A stretch of DNA of 64,000 nt, from contig CATWVA010000002.1 of NCBI GenBank assembly GCA_958354105.1, forward strand, positions 1 to 64,000. The letters are read 5' to 3'. The notes under the pieces are model-generated. The model did no database searches. It saw only the letters and a list, made by a program, of their open reading frames with translations, and was not told the origin of the DNA. The translations under genes and the position numbers were made by a program. This document shows positions 5,675 to 14,996 of this stretch, piece after piece. This stretch comes from an uncultured Collinsella sp. (lineage in GTDB: Bacteria; Actinomycetota; Coriobacteriia; Coriobacteriales; Coriobacteriaceae). The first letter of the stretch is position 1. Each line of letters begins with the position of its first letter.

Positions 5675-8035
5675 CTAAACGCGGCGCTTAAGCTGAGCCC
5701 CACCCTCACCAGGCATCAAACGGCGTGCGTCATAGACCGAGTCAACGCTGCTGATGGAAGCCAGCAGCGGATCCAGACCGCTCGCGTCCGAGATCTCGAC
5801 CATAAAGCGCAGGGTTGCAATGCCCTCGCGGTTGGTCGACGTGGCGGCGGAAAGGATATTGCCGCCCGCATCGCCAATGGCAATGGTGACATCCTTGAGC
5901 AGGCCCATGCGGTCCAGGCACTCGACCACGATCTCGACCTGGAAGAGGGTGTCGGCAGCGCCGTCCCACTCCACTTCGATCATGCGCTCGGGATGCTCCA
6001 TAAGACCCTTGACGTTGGGGCAATTGGCGCGATGCACCGAAACGCCACGACCGCGCGTGATGAAGCCGACGATGTCGTCGCCCGTCACGGGGTTGCAGCA
6101 ATGAGCCAGACGGACCAGCAGGCCGCTGTTGCTCTCGCCTTTGACGATAATGCCGTTACTGGCGCTCTTGCCGCGCTTTTGCGGCTTGCGGTTGGAGCCG
6201 CGGGCGGGCTGCTTCACGACCTCGGCGATAGCCTCGGCCTTGGTGAGCTGTTCCTCGGGCTTGGGGTCCAAGATTTGCTCGACTTTGTTGCCCACGGCAC
6301 GCGGGGCGACTTTGCCCGCCCCAACGGCTGCGAACAGGTCCTCGAGCTGCTTGAAGTTAAACTGCTCCGCCACGGCATTGAGCGCACGCGTCGAACGCGG
6401 CGTAGAAATGCCATATCCGCGCTTGCGCAGGTCCTTGGCCAGCATATCGCGGCCGGCGGCAGCGTCGTCGTCCTTAGTCGCGGCGGCAAAGTAGCGACGG
6501 ATCTTGGACTTGGCCGAAGGCGTCTTGACGATCTTGAGCCAATCACGCGACGGCTTGGAACTCTTGTTAGTCAGGATTTCAACGCGGTCACCCGTCTTGA
6601 TCTCGTGCGTAAGCGGCGCCACCGCACCGTTGATCTTGGCGCCGACGCAGTGGTTGCCGACCTCGGTATGAACGGCGTAGGCAAAGTCGAGCGGTGTAGA
6701 GCCGGCACGAAGCGCCATGACCTCGCCCTTGGGCGTAAAGACAAAAATCTCCTGGTCAAACAAGTCAACCTTCAGCGAGTGCAGGTATTCCTTGGCATCG
6801 GTGATCTCGTCAGACGCCGCCCAGTCGAGTGAGTGCTTGAGCCAGTTAATCTGATCATCCAGACGCTGGGCATCATTGGTCTTTGAGGCAGACGATCCGC
6901 CCGACTTCTTATAGAGCCAGTGGGCGGCAATGCCGTACTCGGCCTGCTCATGCATCTCGTAGGTTCGAATCTGAATCTCGAGCGGACGAGCCGTGGGTCC
7001 GATAACCGTCGTGTGAAGCGATTGGTAGTTATTGACCTTGGGCATGGCGATATAGTCTTTAAAGCGACCGGGCATGGGGTGCCACAGCGTATGCACCGCA
7101 CCGAGCGTGGAATAGCAATCGCGCACCGAATGGGTGATGACGCGCAGCGCCACCAAGTCATAAATCTCGGAGAATTCCTTGCCCTTGCGCTTCATCTTTT
7201 GGTAGATGGACCAATAGTGCTTGGAGCGACCGTTGATCTGGAAGCCCTCCAGGCCAATGCGGTTGAGCTCATCGGTGAGCGTCTTGATAGTCTCGGCCAG
7301 ATAGCGCTCGCGAACCTCACGCGACTCTGCCACCATGCGCGCGATGCGCTGGTAGGCGTCGGGCTCCAAATAGAAGAAGGACAGATCCTCAAGCTCCCAC
7401 TTAATAGAGCTCATGCCCAGGCGGTCGGCCAGGGGCGCGTACACGTCCATAGTCTCGCGTGCCTTAAACAGGCGACGGTCCTCGCGCAGGGCTGCCAGCG
7501 TTCGCATGTTGTGCAGACGATCGGCAAGTTTAACGATGATGACGCGAATGTCCTTGGACATGGCAAGGAACATCTTGCGCAGCGTAAGCGCCTGCTTCTC
7601 GTCCATACTGTCGACTTCGATGTTGGTGAGCTTGGTCACGCCATCGACGAGCTCGGCCACCGTATCGCCAAACAGGCCGGAAACATCGGCAAGCGAGGTC
7701 TCGGTATCCTCGACGGTATCGTGCAGCAGCGCGGCACACACCACATCGCAGTCCATCTTGAGATCGGCCAAAATGATGGCCACCTCGACGGGATGGTTGA
7801 TGTACATCTCACCCGAGCGGCGCTTTTGGTTGCAGTGCTTCTCGGCGGCAAAGCAATAAGCCTGCTCCACCTTAGAAAAGTCGTCCTCATTCATATATTT
7901 GAGGCACAGGCGCTCCAGCTTGTCGTAGCTGTCCGCCATAATCTCGGGCGGCAGCTCATCGGCATGCTTATAGTGCTCCATCTCCGAAAACGGCTGGAGG
8001 GTGGAATCATGGGCGGTACGGGCTGCGGCATCCAT
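5675..8035 (-). CDS. rel: Bifunctional (p)ppGpp synthetase/hydrolase, RelA/SpoT family
   Basis: The 786-residue protein makes and degrades the stringent-response alarmone (p)ppGpp. Domain order is complete. The HD hydrolase (about 50-200) has intact LLHDTVEDT and ADRLHNMRTL motifs. The synthetase domain (about 240-370) has YDLVALRVI and the EIQIRTYEMHEQAEYG signature. TGS (about 410-470) has FTPKGEVMALRAGSTPLDFAY. A helical/zinc-finger region contains HCCNPV, and a C-terminal ACT domain follows. The intact HD motif argues for a bifunctional Rel rather than a RelA-type synthetase. It starts 15 nt after the recJ fusion gene and is probably cotranscribed with it, as recJ-rel clusters are in many Gram-positives. 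Confidence 0.97.
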   Translation of the reverse strand: MDAAARTAHDSTLQPFSEMEHYKHADELPPEIMADSYDKLERLCLKYMNEDDFSKVEQAYCFAAEKHCNQKRRSGEMYINHPVEVAIILADLKMDCDVVCAALLHDTVEDTETSLADVSGLFGDTVAELVDGVTKLTNIEVDSMDEKQALTLRKMFLAMSKDIRVIIVKLADRLHNMRTLAALREDRRLFKARETMDVYAPLADRLGMSSIKWELEDLSFFYLEPDAYQRIARMVAESREVRERYLAETIKTLTDELNRIGLEGFQINGRSKHYWSIYQKMKRKGKEFSEIYDLVALRVITHSVRDCYSTLGAVHTLWHPMPGRFKDYIAMPKVNNYQSLHTTVIGPTARPLEIQIRTYEMHEQAEYGIAAHWLYKKSGGSSASKTNDAQRLDDQINWLKHSLDWAASDEITDAKEYLHSLKVDLFDQEIFVFTPKGEVMALRAGSTPLDFAYAVHTEVGNHCVGAKINGAVAPLTHEIKTGDRVEILTNKSSKPSRDWLKIVKTPSAKSKIRRYFAAATKDDDAAAGRDMLAKDLRKRGYGISTPRSTRALNAVAEQFNFKQLEDLFAAVGAGKVAPRAVGNKVEQILDPKPEEQLTKAEAIAEVVKQPARGSNRKPQKRGKSASNGIIVKGESNSGLLVRLAHCCNPVTGDDIVGFITRGRGVSVHRANCPNVKGLMEHPERMIEVEWDGAADTLFQVEIVVECLDRMGLLKDVTIAIGDAGGNILSAATSTNREGIATLRFMVEISDASGLDPLLASISSVDSVYDARRLMPGEGGAQLKRRV

Positions 8036-8050
8036 CGAGGTCCCCTTCCC

Positions 8051-11000
8051 CTAGGCCCGCGGTACGATCGGGCGGTTAACTTTGGCTAGCATATCAGAAG
8101 CACACGAATCGAGCGCCCAACTCCGGAAAGCCGAGAACTCCATGCGCGAGCGCAAGCCCTCCAAATAGCGAATTGACCTGCTCAATTGCACACGGCCGGG
8201 GTTTTCGGCCATCGCGATGCGACGAGTGTCGTCAAACCCCGAAACGCGACAGAAACCAAGCTCTTCGAAGATTCCCAGGCCGCTTTCCACCGAGCGCTCG
8301 TCAACCGGCGTGCGAGCATCGATGGCAAGGCACATCTGCGCAATATCGATATCGCTTGCGCAGAATGAATCGTCCCCCGTCTTGCCACGGTTGGAGCGCC
8401 ACATGGTCTGCAGCGCTCGATAGAGCGTGACAAGCTCATCGCGCTCGGGCGCATAGCAGTCGAGTAGGCGCTCGTTAATGCGGGCGTCGCGCGACGAATA
8501 GAGCAGGTGAATCACGGCGGGCTGTCCATCGCGACCGGCGCGGCCGCTCATCTGGTTAAACTCAATCGCGCCAAACGGCATGTGATAGAGCACGACATGG
8601 CGAATATCGGGAAGGTTGACGCCCTCGCCAAAGGCGGAGGTCGAAACGATGCAGCTGAGGCTGCCGTCTCGAAACGCCTCCTCGACACGGCGACGATCGG
8701 AGCGCGCAAGCCCCGCGTTATAGAACGCGATATGGGTCGCACAGTCTGGCACGCGCTTGCGCAGCGTCTTGGCAAGCGCCACGGACTGGTCGCGCGAATT
8801 GACGTAGATAACGGTCTTCTCCCCCGTCGCCACAATCGACACCAGGCGATTTTCGCGGCTTGCGAGGTCGCGATCGTCCTCGAGTTGCAGGTTCTCGCGC
8901 ACCGTCTCGTCGACCACCGTGTGAGTGATCGGCAGCATGCGGGCAAGCTCGGCCACGACCGGAGCCGTCGCGGTGGCCGTCGCAGCCATAACGACCGGTT
9001 CGCCCAGAACTTTGAGGATGTCGGGCATGTCGAGATAGGCGCTGCGGTCGCCGCCCTTGGCAAGACCGGCATGATGCGCCTCATCGATAACGACAAAGCC
9101 GACGCGACCCGAACGTGCGAAGCGGTCACGGTGGATAGATAGGAACTCGGGCGTCGTGAGCACGATGCCGGTACGGCCCGAAGCTAGACCGGCGAACACG
9201 TCATCGCGTGCGGCCTCCACGGTCTCGCCGGTCAGCACGCCAACGCCAATGCCGAGCGCTGCCATCGTCGACGAGAGGTGATAGGCCTGGTCGGCAACGA
9301 GCGCGCGCAGCGGATAGACAAAGATGCTCGCACGCCCGCGAAGAACCGCCTCGCGCGCGGCATGCACATGGAAGATGAGCGACTTGCCGCGCCCCGTTCC
9401 CATAACGGCCAGAACACTTTGGTGATCGGCCAGGGCATCGAGCGCCTCGACCTGCGCGCGGTGCGGCTGGTTCGAGCCTATAAAGCTATGGATAAGCGAG
9501 CGCGTCAGCTCGGTATAGGAAAGCTGGGCGAGTGTCTCGCGCTTACGCGACTCCAGGCGCAGGCCGGAATCCGCCGGCTGCACGCCACGACGAAGCTCGC
9601 ATGCCGGATCGTCGACGCTGGGCAGCGTGGTATCGCGGACCAGAACATCCTTGATCATGAGCTTGGGCTTCACACGCCCCTGCCAATGCTCGGCAACGGC
9701 CTCGAACACCAAGTCGACAGCGCTATCGCAGTTGATGAGCTTATCGATTTGCGGCACGCGGAACATAATGGCCGGCACGCTCGCGGCGCCATCGGTCGCC
9801 ACAAAGCGCATGTGCTCGCCGGTTTTGCCCACCACGGCGCGATCGCACATCGTCACGCCCTCGGCGGCCAGCAGCGGCACCTTGTTGCCCTGGCCAAACG
9901 GCTCAAGACGGGAAATCTGCTCTATAGTCTCGATATTCAACTCGGAAAGGTCGACCGTGGCGGCAACCTCGTCGATGTCTTCAAAGTCCTCGGCGGGAAT
10001 CTCCGATAGCACGGCGGAAAGGCGACGACGGAATTCATCGAGCTTGGATGCCTCGATGGTCACACCCACCGCACCGGCATGTCCGCCGCGACGAATCAGC
10101 AGGTCGGAACAGCGCTCGACGGCGTCAAACAGGTTAACTTTGCCCACCGAGCGACCAGAGCCGCGCGCGATACCGTCCTCGATCGAGAACAGCAGCGCCG
10201 GCACGTGATAGCGGTTGGTCAGACGGCTTGCCACGATGCCCTTGACACCCTCGTGCCAGCCTTCACCGCCCACGACGATCGCGCGTCCGCCGTCATAGGT
10301 CTCCTCGACCTTTGCCATGGCATCGCGCGTGAGCTCCGCCTCGATCTCACGGCGCTGGCGGTTGATTTCCTCGAGCTCAGCCGCCAGCGCGCTTGCTTCG
10401 ATGGGATTGCGGGCAAGCAGCAGGTCGAGCGCCAGCTTGGGATCGGCCATGCGACCGGCAGCGTTTAAGCGGGGAATGAGCGAGAATGACAGGCCATCCG
10501 CCGTAATGCTCGAAAGGTCCGCCTTGGCGAGCGCGGCAAGCGCGATATAGCCGGGGCGAGCGGTTACGCGCATCTGCTGGATGCCCTCGGCAACCAGCGC
10601 GCGGTTCTCGGGCGTGAGCGGCATCATGTCGGACACGGTACCCAGCGCCGCGACCTCAATCAACGAACGCCAATACGACGGCTTGCCCAGACGCTCACCC
10701 AAAACCTGCACCAGCTTGAGCGCCACACCGGCACCGGCAAGCTCGCGCGAGGGGCCCTCGTCCTCGAGCTTAGGGTCGGTCAGGGGCACACCCTGCGGCA
10801 CCTGGTCGGAGGGCTCGTGATGGTCCGTGACCACCAAATCGATCCCCAGGCTCTCCAGATAGGAAACCTCTTCCTTGGCGGCAATGCCGTTATCGACGGT
10901 CACGATCAGCTGAGGGCGAGCGAGCTCGTTAACGCGGTCGAGTGCCGCGCGCGAAAGACCGTAGCCCTCATCAAAGCGATGCGGAATAAACGGCGTGACA

Positions 11001-11338
11001 TCGGCGCCAAACGTGCGCAGTGCCTCGGTCAACAGGCAGGTCGACGTAATGCCGTCAACGTCAAAATCGCCAAAGACTGCAATGTGCTCGTGGTTGCGGA
11101 TGGCACGCTCGACGCGGTCGGCAACGACCGACATGCCCGGGATAATGAGTGGGTCGGCCCAGTCGCGATCGAGCGAAGGCGTCAAAAACAATTGGCCCTC
11201 TTTGATGGAGCCAATGCCGTGCGCGACCATAATGCGCGCCACCAGCCCGGGAATGCCCAGACCAGCCGAAAGCTCCTTTTCGAGCTCGGGGTTTTGCTGA
11301 GCGACCGCCCAGCGATGCGTCGTCTTAAGCGATGACAT
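8051..11338 (-). CDS. recJ: RecJ single-strand exonuclease fused to RecQ-like DEAH helicase
   Basis: The protein of about 1095 residues joins two enzymes. Residues 1-570 are RecJ: FGDFDVDGIT, VTVDNGIA and VTDHHEP are the DHH metal motifs, GGEGWHEGVKGIVASR and RRGGHAGAVG the DHHA1 region, followed by an OB-like domain. From about 640 comes a superfamily 2 helicase: Walker A MGTGRGKS near 645-652, DEAH near 750, TATAT, FGEGVNLPDI and QMSGRAGRDGQ near 927, an arrangement close to RecQ. RecJ degrades 5' single strands, and in E. coli RecQ unwinds DNA for it, so the fusion is functionally logical. The start chosen is ATG 11338 after GGGTGGG; an upstream ATG at 11383 would add 15 residues. Confidence 0.93.
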   Translation of the reverse strand: MSSLKTTHRWAVAQQNPELEKELSAGLGIPGLVARIMVAHGIGSIKEGQLFLTPSLDRDWADPLIIPGMSVVADRVERAIRNHEHIAVFGDFDVDGITSTCLLTEALRTFGADVTPFIPHRFDEGYGLSRAALDRVNELARPQLIVTVDNGIAAKEEVSYLESLGIDLVVTDHHEPSDQVPQGVPLTDPKLEDEGPSRELAGAGVALKLVQVLGERLGKPSYWRSLIEVAALGTVSDMMPLTPENRALVAEGIQQMRVTARPGYIALAALAKADLSSITADGLSFSLIPRLNAAGRMADPKLALDLLLARNPIEASALAAELEEINRQRREIEAELTRDAMAKVEETYDGGRAIVVGGEGWHEGVKGIVASRLTNRYHVPALLFSIEDGIARGSGRSVGKVNLFDAVERCSDLLIRRGGHAGAVGVTIEASKLDEFRRRLSAVLSEIPAEDFEDIDEVAATVDLSELNIETIEQISRLEPFGQGNKVPLLAAEGVTMCDRAVVGKTGEHMRFVATDGAASVPAIMFRVPQIDKLINCDSAVDLVFEAVAEHWQGRVKPKLMIKDVLVRDTTLPSVDDPACELRRGVQPADSGLRLESRKRETLAQLSYTELTRSLIHSFIGSNQPHRAQVEALDALADHQSVLAVMGTGRGKSLIFHVHAAREAVLRGRASIFVYPLRALVADQAYHLSSTMAALGIGVGVLTGETVEAARDDVFAGLASGRTGIVLTTPEFLSIHRDRFARSGRVGFVVIDEAHHAGLAKGGDRSAYLDMPDILKVLGEPVVMAATATATAPVVAELARMLPITHTVVDETVRENLQLEDDRDLASRENRLVSIVATGEKTVIYVNSRDQSVALAKTLRKRVPDCATHIAFYNAGLARSDRRRVEEAFRDGSLSCIVSTSAFGEGVNLPDIRHVVLYHMPFGAIEFNQMSGRAGRDGQPAVIHLLYSSRDARINERLLDCYAPERDELVTLYRALQTMWRSNRGKTGDDSFCASDIDIAQMCLAIDARTPVDERSVESGLGIFEELGFCRVSGFDDTRRIAMAENPGRVQLSRSIRYLEGLRSRMEFSAFRSWALDSCASDMLAKVNRPIVPRA

Positions 11339-11446
11339 AGGCACCCACCCCTGATAGGGGCAGGTCGCCGCGATACCTCTCACGGTTCATAGCGATGAGT
11401 CCTCTGTGTATGCCCGCTTCGGCAGGCCGATCTGTTGAACGGATTT

Positions 11447-11452
11447 ATTATA
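11447..11452 (-). promoter_or_regulatory. Consensus -10 element upstream of recJ-rel
   Basis: The minus strand reads a perfect TATAAT at 11452-11447, about 110 nt upstream of recJ. A GTTTTG at 16 nt spacing is a weak -35. The rest of the 11339-11612 gap holds no gene that I can support. Confidence 0.4.
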
Positions 11453-11612
11453 CCGTGCAGCGCGGACGCAAAACGCCGCGGTGCGCCGCGGTTTCGGCAA
11501 ACGATGGCGGTAATGCCCTCGAAATAATCGAGCGTTTCAGCCGCACGGACGCATACGAGCGTCTAGCATATCCATACAAACGAGTTCGCGGATAAAGGGA
11601 GTCACGGGACAT

Positions 11613-12611
11613 ATGAAGCAATGGGCTGGACTGGGAAAGTTCCTCGCGGGGCATATGCAGATCATCGTTCCGATTTGCGTGGCGCTCGGCGTGCTCTTTC
11701 CCCAGCAGATCGGCGTGCTCAAGCCCATTGTTCCCGCCCTCTTCGCCTTTATGACGTTTCAGGGCGCGCTCAGCAACACCTTTCACCAGGTAGCCGAGGT
11801 GTTCCACCGTCCGCTGCACCTGATTCTGGCGCTGCTGGTCTCGGCAGTGCTTATTCCCATCGCGGCGTATGCCATGGGTTCACTGTTCTTTGGCTCCAAC
11901 CCCAACCTTGTCTGCGGCATCGTGCTCGAGTACAGCGTACCCGTGGCAGTCACTGCCTTTATGTGGATTAGCATGTTCGGCGGCAACGGCCCGCTCGCGC
12001 TCACCATCATCCTAACGTCCTCGGTCATCTCACCTGTGACGATTCCGCTCACGCTCAAGCTCTTGCTGGGTGCCACCGTCTCGATCGATGTGCCGAGCAT
12101 GATGCAGGACATGGCCTTTATGATCGCCATCCCCGCCGTGCTCGGCATCGTGATCAACGAGCTCACGCGTGGATGGGGACACGAGAAGCTCTCCCCCGCG
12201 CTCTCGCCCGCCTGCAAGTTCATGATGATGGGCGTCATCGCGTCCAACTCCACCGCCATGAGCGAGTACGTGCTGCACATGAACGCGGTGCGCCTGGAAG
12301 TCGCCCTCTTTATTATGACCTTCGCCATCAGCGGCTTTGTCGTCGGTTTTCTGGTCGCCCGTGCGCTGCATCTGCCATATAGCGAGACGACTACCATGTG
12401 CTTTACCTGCGGCATGCGTAACATCTCTTCGGGCGCCGTCATCGCCACGCAATACTTTCCGGGCGAAGTTGTGTTTCCCGTCATGTGTGGAACGTTGTTT
12501 CAGCAGGTGCTCGCCTCGCTTATCGGGCACCTCTTTGAGCGTCTGACCGGCGAGGAGCGCGCCGCCCAGCGCAAGCGGGTCGAGGCTGGCCGCAGCGTAA
12601 TGGCGAAATAG
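11613..12611 (+). CDS. Bile acid:sodium symporter (BASS) family transporter
   Basis: The 332-residue protein is strongly hydrophobic, with nine or ten membrane segments. It has the SBF-family pattern of conserved small residues: EYSVPVAVTAF near 110, ASNSTAMSEYV near 210 and the Gly-Asn motif CGMRNISSGAVIA near 270. Family members carry organic anions such as bile acids, pantoate or pyruvate, usually with sodium. The substrate cannot be read from sequence. The gene is transcribed away from recJ and alone. The tail ERAAQRKRVEAGRS is a short cytoplasmic extension. Confidence 0.85.
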   Translation: MKQWAGLGKFLAGHMQIIVPICVALGVLFPQQIGVLKPIVPALFAFMTFQGALSNTFHQVAEVFHRPLHLILALLVSAVLIPIAAYAMGSLFFGSNPNLVCGIVLEYSVPVAVTAFMWISMFGGNGPLALTIILTSSVISPVTIPLTLKLLLGATVSIDVPSMMQDMAFMIAIPAVLGIVINELTRGWGHEKLSPALSPACKFMMMGVIASNSTAMSEYVLHMNAVRLEVALFIMTFAISGFVVGFLVARALHLPYSETTTMCFTCGMRNISSGAVIATQYFPGEVVFPVMCGTLFQQVLASLIGHLFERLTGEERAAQRKRVEAGRSVMAK

Positions 12612-12641
12612 TCAGCCACAGGCGCGAGGCCGAGCCTTTGG

Positions 12642-13439
12642 CTATGCAAGCGCCTCCAGGCGTGCGCGCAGACGCTCAGCATCGATATCGAGCGTCGTCT
12701 CGGCATTGACCTGGGCCAAACGATAGCCCACAAAGTAGGGCGAAACCACCCAACGCGGCAGCGCCTTGGCAATGGTCCGACCGTCCAGGTGATAGAAGAA
12801 CAGGTTGTACGACTCTGCGCGACCGCCATGGTGTTCGCGCAAAATGTAGCGCAGAACCACCTGAATCGCATCGGCAAACAGGTCTGCCTCGGCTTGGTCA
12901 TGGGCGTCGTCGCTGGCGGCGATTCCCTGTGGAGCCGAGACGTTGACCTCAAAGAATCCCATGATGGGCTCGGTTGAGATGTTGACCGCGATTCTCCCCT
13001 GTTGCCAGACATTGATGCCTTCGAAATTGGCAGAAGTCAGCGAAGTGTAGCCGTCTTCCTGCTCCAAACCCACAATCTGCATGTGCGGATGAACGAGACT
13101 ACCGCCCGAGAGCGGACCCTTGTTCTTGTACATGAGCACGCTTCGATACTGCTGTGAATCGATCATCTGCTGCCAGCAACCCAGGGCAAACCGCATCACA
13201 TGGTGGAGTTCATCCGGCTCATAGGTCACCAGGTCGGCATCGTGATCGGCCGACTCGATCAGCACGGTTTGACGGGTGGCCCGCAGGGTCTTGAACTTAT
13301 TCTCGAGCCAAATGCAATCGCCATCACGGCGAATGATGTCGGTGAGCCCTTCTGTATCGCAAAAGGGGCACGCGGTGCCGGGACGACGGTTGTCGTCGGG
13401 CTTACCGTTCGCCTGCTGAACGTCAAATACCAGCGCCAC
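12642..13439 (-). CDS. DUF4931 family protein, GalT/HIT-like fold
   Basis: The 265-residue product has a CPFC zinc knuckle at residues 24-27 and a histidine motif HPHMQ at 117-121, the pattern of galactose-1-phosphate uridylyltransferase and HIT-fold nucleotidyl-transferases. It matches the DUF4931 family, whose reaction is not established. The start is GTG at 13439 with GGAGG 8 nt upstream. That ribosome binding site overlaps the end of cutC, so the two genes are cotranscribed and perhaps translationally coupled. A link to copper biology is only contextual. Confidence 0.8.
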   Translation of the reverse strand: MALVFDVQQANGKPDDNRRPGTACPFCDTEGLTDIIRRDGDCIWLENKFKTLRATRQTVLIESADHDADLVTYEPDELHHVMRFALGCWQQMIDSQQYRSVLMYKNKGPLSGGSLVHPHMQIVGLEQEDGYTSLTSANFEGINVWQQGRIAVNISTEPIMGFFEVNVSAPQGIAASDDAHDQAEADLFADAIQVVLRYILREHHGGRAESYNLFFYHLDGRTIAKALPRWVVSPYFVGYRLAQVNAETTLDIDAERLRARLEALA

Positions 13440-13442
13440 GGG

Positions 13443-14120
13443 TTATACCTCCAGTGGCACGATCCTGGTGCCATGGAGCTCGGAGACGCCCAGTGCCGCC
13501 GCCACGGTATCGCGGTTGGCCGTGGAAATGCCGCCGCCGGGAAGGATGGTCAGGCGGTCGCCCGCATACTCGACAAGACGCGACAGGTGCTCCAGGTTGT
13601 CCTCGATCGGCGTGCCGGCGGCACCGCCGTGCGTCAGGATGCACGTAACACCGCAATCGGCGAGTGTATCGACGGCACCGAGTTGAGCCTCGGGCGAGAG
13701 CTGGTCAAACGCCATGTGGAAGGTGATGTCGATGGGCTCACGCTTGCATTCCTCGGTCGCGCAGCCCGCAGCCATCACGAGGGCGCCCAACGTAAGCTCG
13801 TCGAGCGCCCATCCGCCAGCGCAGGGCTTGCAGCAGCCAAAGACCAAGCCGTCAACGCCGGCGCTTACTGCAAGGCCCAGGTCCATCTCCATCATGCGCA
13901 GCTCGTCTTGGTTGTAATGAAAGTCACCGCCACGCGGACGAATCATGCACATCACTCGCGCGTCATGCTCGTGAGCATAGCTGACTGTAGCGCTGATAAC
14001 GCCGGCAGAAGGCGTGGTGCCACCAACGGCAAGGTTGTCGCACAGCTCGACGCGCTTTGCACCGGCATCGATAGCTGCCGGCACCCGCTCAAAGTTCTCG
14101 GCACAAAACTCATACAGCAT
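13443..14120 (-). CDS. cutC: CutC family TIM-barrel protein
   Basis: The 225-residue product matches CutC: CAENFERVPAAIDAGAKRVE at the N-terminus, GGTTPS near 34, MIRPRGGDFHYN near 59 and FHMAFDQ near 130. CutC was named for copper tolerance in E. coli, although that role has been disputed and the chemistry is unknown. The start is ATG 14120 with GGGGG upstream. An in-frame ATG far upstream (14237) would add residues with no family match. It forms a two-gene unit with the downstream DUF4931 gene. Confidence 0.9.
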   Translation of the reverse strand: MLYEFCAENFERVPAAIDAGAKRVELCDNLAVGGTTPSAGVISATVSYAHEHDARVMCMIRPRGGDFHYNQDELRMMEMDLGLAVSAGVDGLVFGCCKPCAGGWALDELTLGALVMAAGCATEECKREPIDITFHMAFDQLSPEAQLGAVDTLADCGVTCILTHGGAAGTPIEDNLEHLSRLVEYAGDRLTILPGGGISTANRDTVAAALGVSELHGTRIVPLEV

Positions 14121-14235
14121 AGATAGACCCCCAAAGACAGCAGATGTTTTCCGACGGGCATTGTCACACATCCCCATGAAGTTGCGGTGGAATAGGGACT
14201 GTTTATGGTGCAAAGCAACCTGACTCCCTTGCACC

Positions 14236-14271
14236 AAAAAGGGGCGCTGACCAAGATAGTCAGCGCCCCTT
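14236..14271 (-). terminator. Terminator of the liv operon
   Basis: The minus strand has a perfect 13-bp stem AAGGGGCGCTGAC/GTCAGCGCCCCTT followed by TTTGG, 12 nt past the livF stop. Confidence 0.9.
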
Positions 14272-14282
14272 CGTTGAATGGA

Positions 14283-14996
14283 TTAACCGCCCAGGTAGGC
14301 TTTGCGGACGTTGTCGTCGTGCAGGAGCTCTTGGCCGGTGCCGGTCATGGTGATCTTGCCGGTCTCGAGCACGTAACCGCGTGTGGCGATGGAAAGCGCC
14401 ATCTGCGCGTTTTGCTCGACCAGAAGCACCGTGGTGCCGGCCTTGTGCAGGTCCTCGACAATCTGGAAGATCTGTTCGATCAGAATCGGCGCCAGACCCA
14501 TGGAAGGTTCGTCGAGCATAAGCAGTTTGGGGTTACTCATAAGGGCGCGCCCCATAACGAGCATCTGCTGCTCGCCGCCTGAAAGGGTGCCGGCGACCTG
14601 GCGACGGCGTTCCTTCAGGCGCGGGAACTGCTCGTAGACGCGCTCAAGGCCCGGAGCCACCGTGGACTTGGGCTGCGTATAGGCGCCCATCTCCAGGTTC
14701 TCCTCAACCGTCATCTGCAAAAAGGCGCGACGTCCCTCGGGAACCTGAGCCAGGCCCTTACCAACCAGCTTATCAGCGGGCGTATGGGTAATGTCCTCGC
14801 CCATAAACTTGATGGAGCCGGTCTTGGAGCGCAGCAGGCCCGAGACGGTCTTGAGCGTTGTGGACTTGCCGGCACCGTTGGCACCAATCAGGGCCACGAT
14901 CTCGCCCTCGTTGACGTTAAAGGAGATGTCCTTGATGGCGTGGATGGCGCCGTACCAGACGTTGATGTTGTAGACGGAAAGCATCGGCTCTGCCAT
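14283..14996 (-). CDS. livF: Branched-chain amino acid ABC transporter ATPase LivF
   Basis: The 237-residue ATPase carries Walker A GANGAGKST near 40, the ABC signature LSGGEQQML near 140 and Walker B LLMLDEPSMG. It pairs with LivG on the cytoplasmic side of the LivHM channel and powers uptake of leucine, isoleucine and valine or related amino acids. Length is normal for LivF. The ATG follows the livG stop codon directly (TAA then ATG), so translation is probably coupled. It is the last gene of the operon before the terminator. Confidence 0.95.
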   Translation of the reverse strand: MAEPMLSVYNINVWYGAIHAIKDISFNVNEGEIVALIGANGAGKSTTLKTVSGLLRSKTGSIKFMGEDITHTPADKLVGKGLAQVPEGRRAFLQMTVEENLEMGAYTQPKSTVAPGLERVYEQFPRLKERRRQVAGTLSGGEQQMLVMGRALMSNPKLLMLDEPSMGLAPILIEQIFQIVEDLHKAGTTVLLVEQNAQMALSIATRGYVLETGKITMTGTGQELLHDDNVRKAYLGG

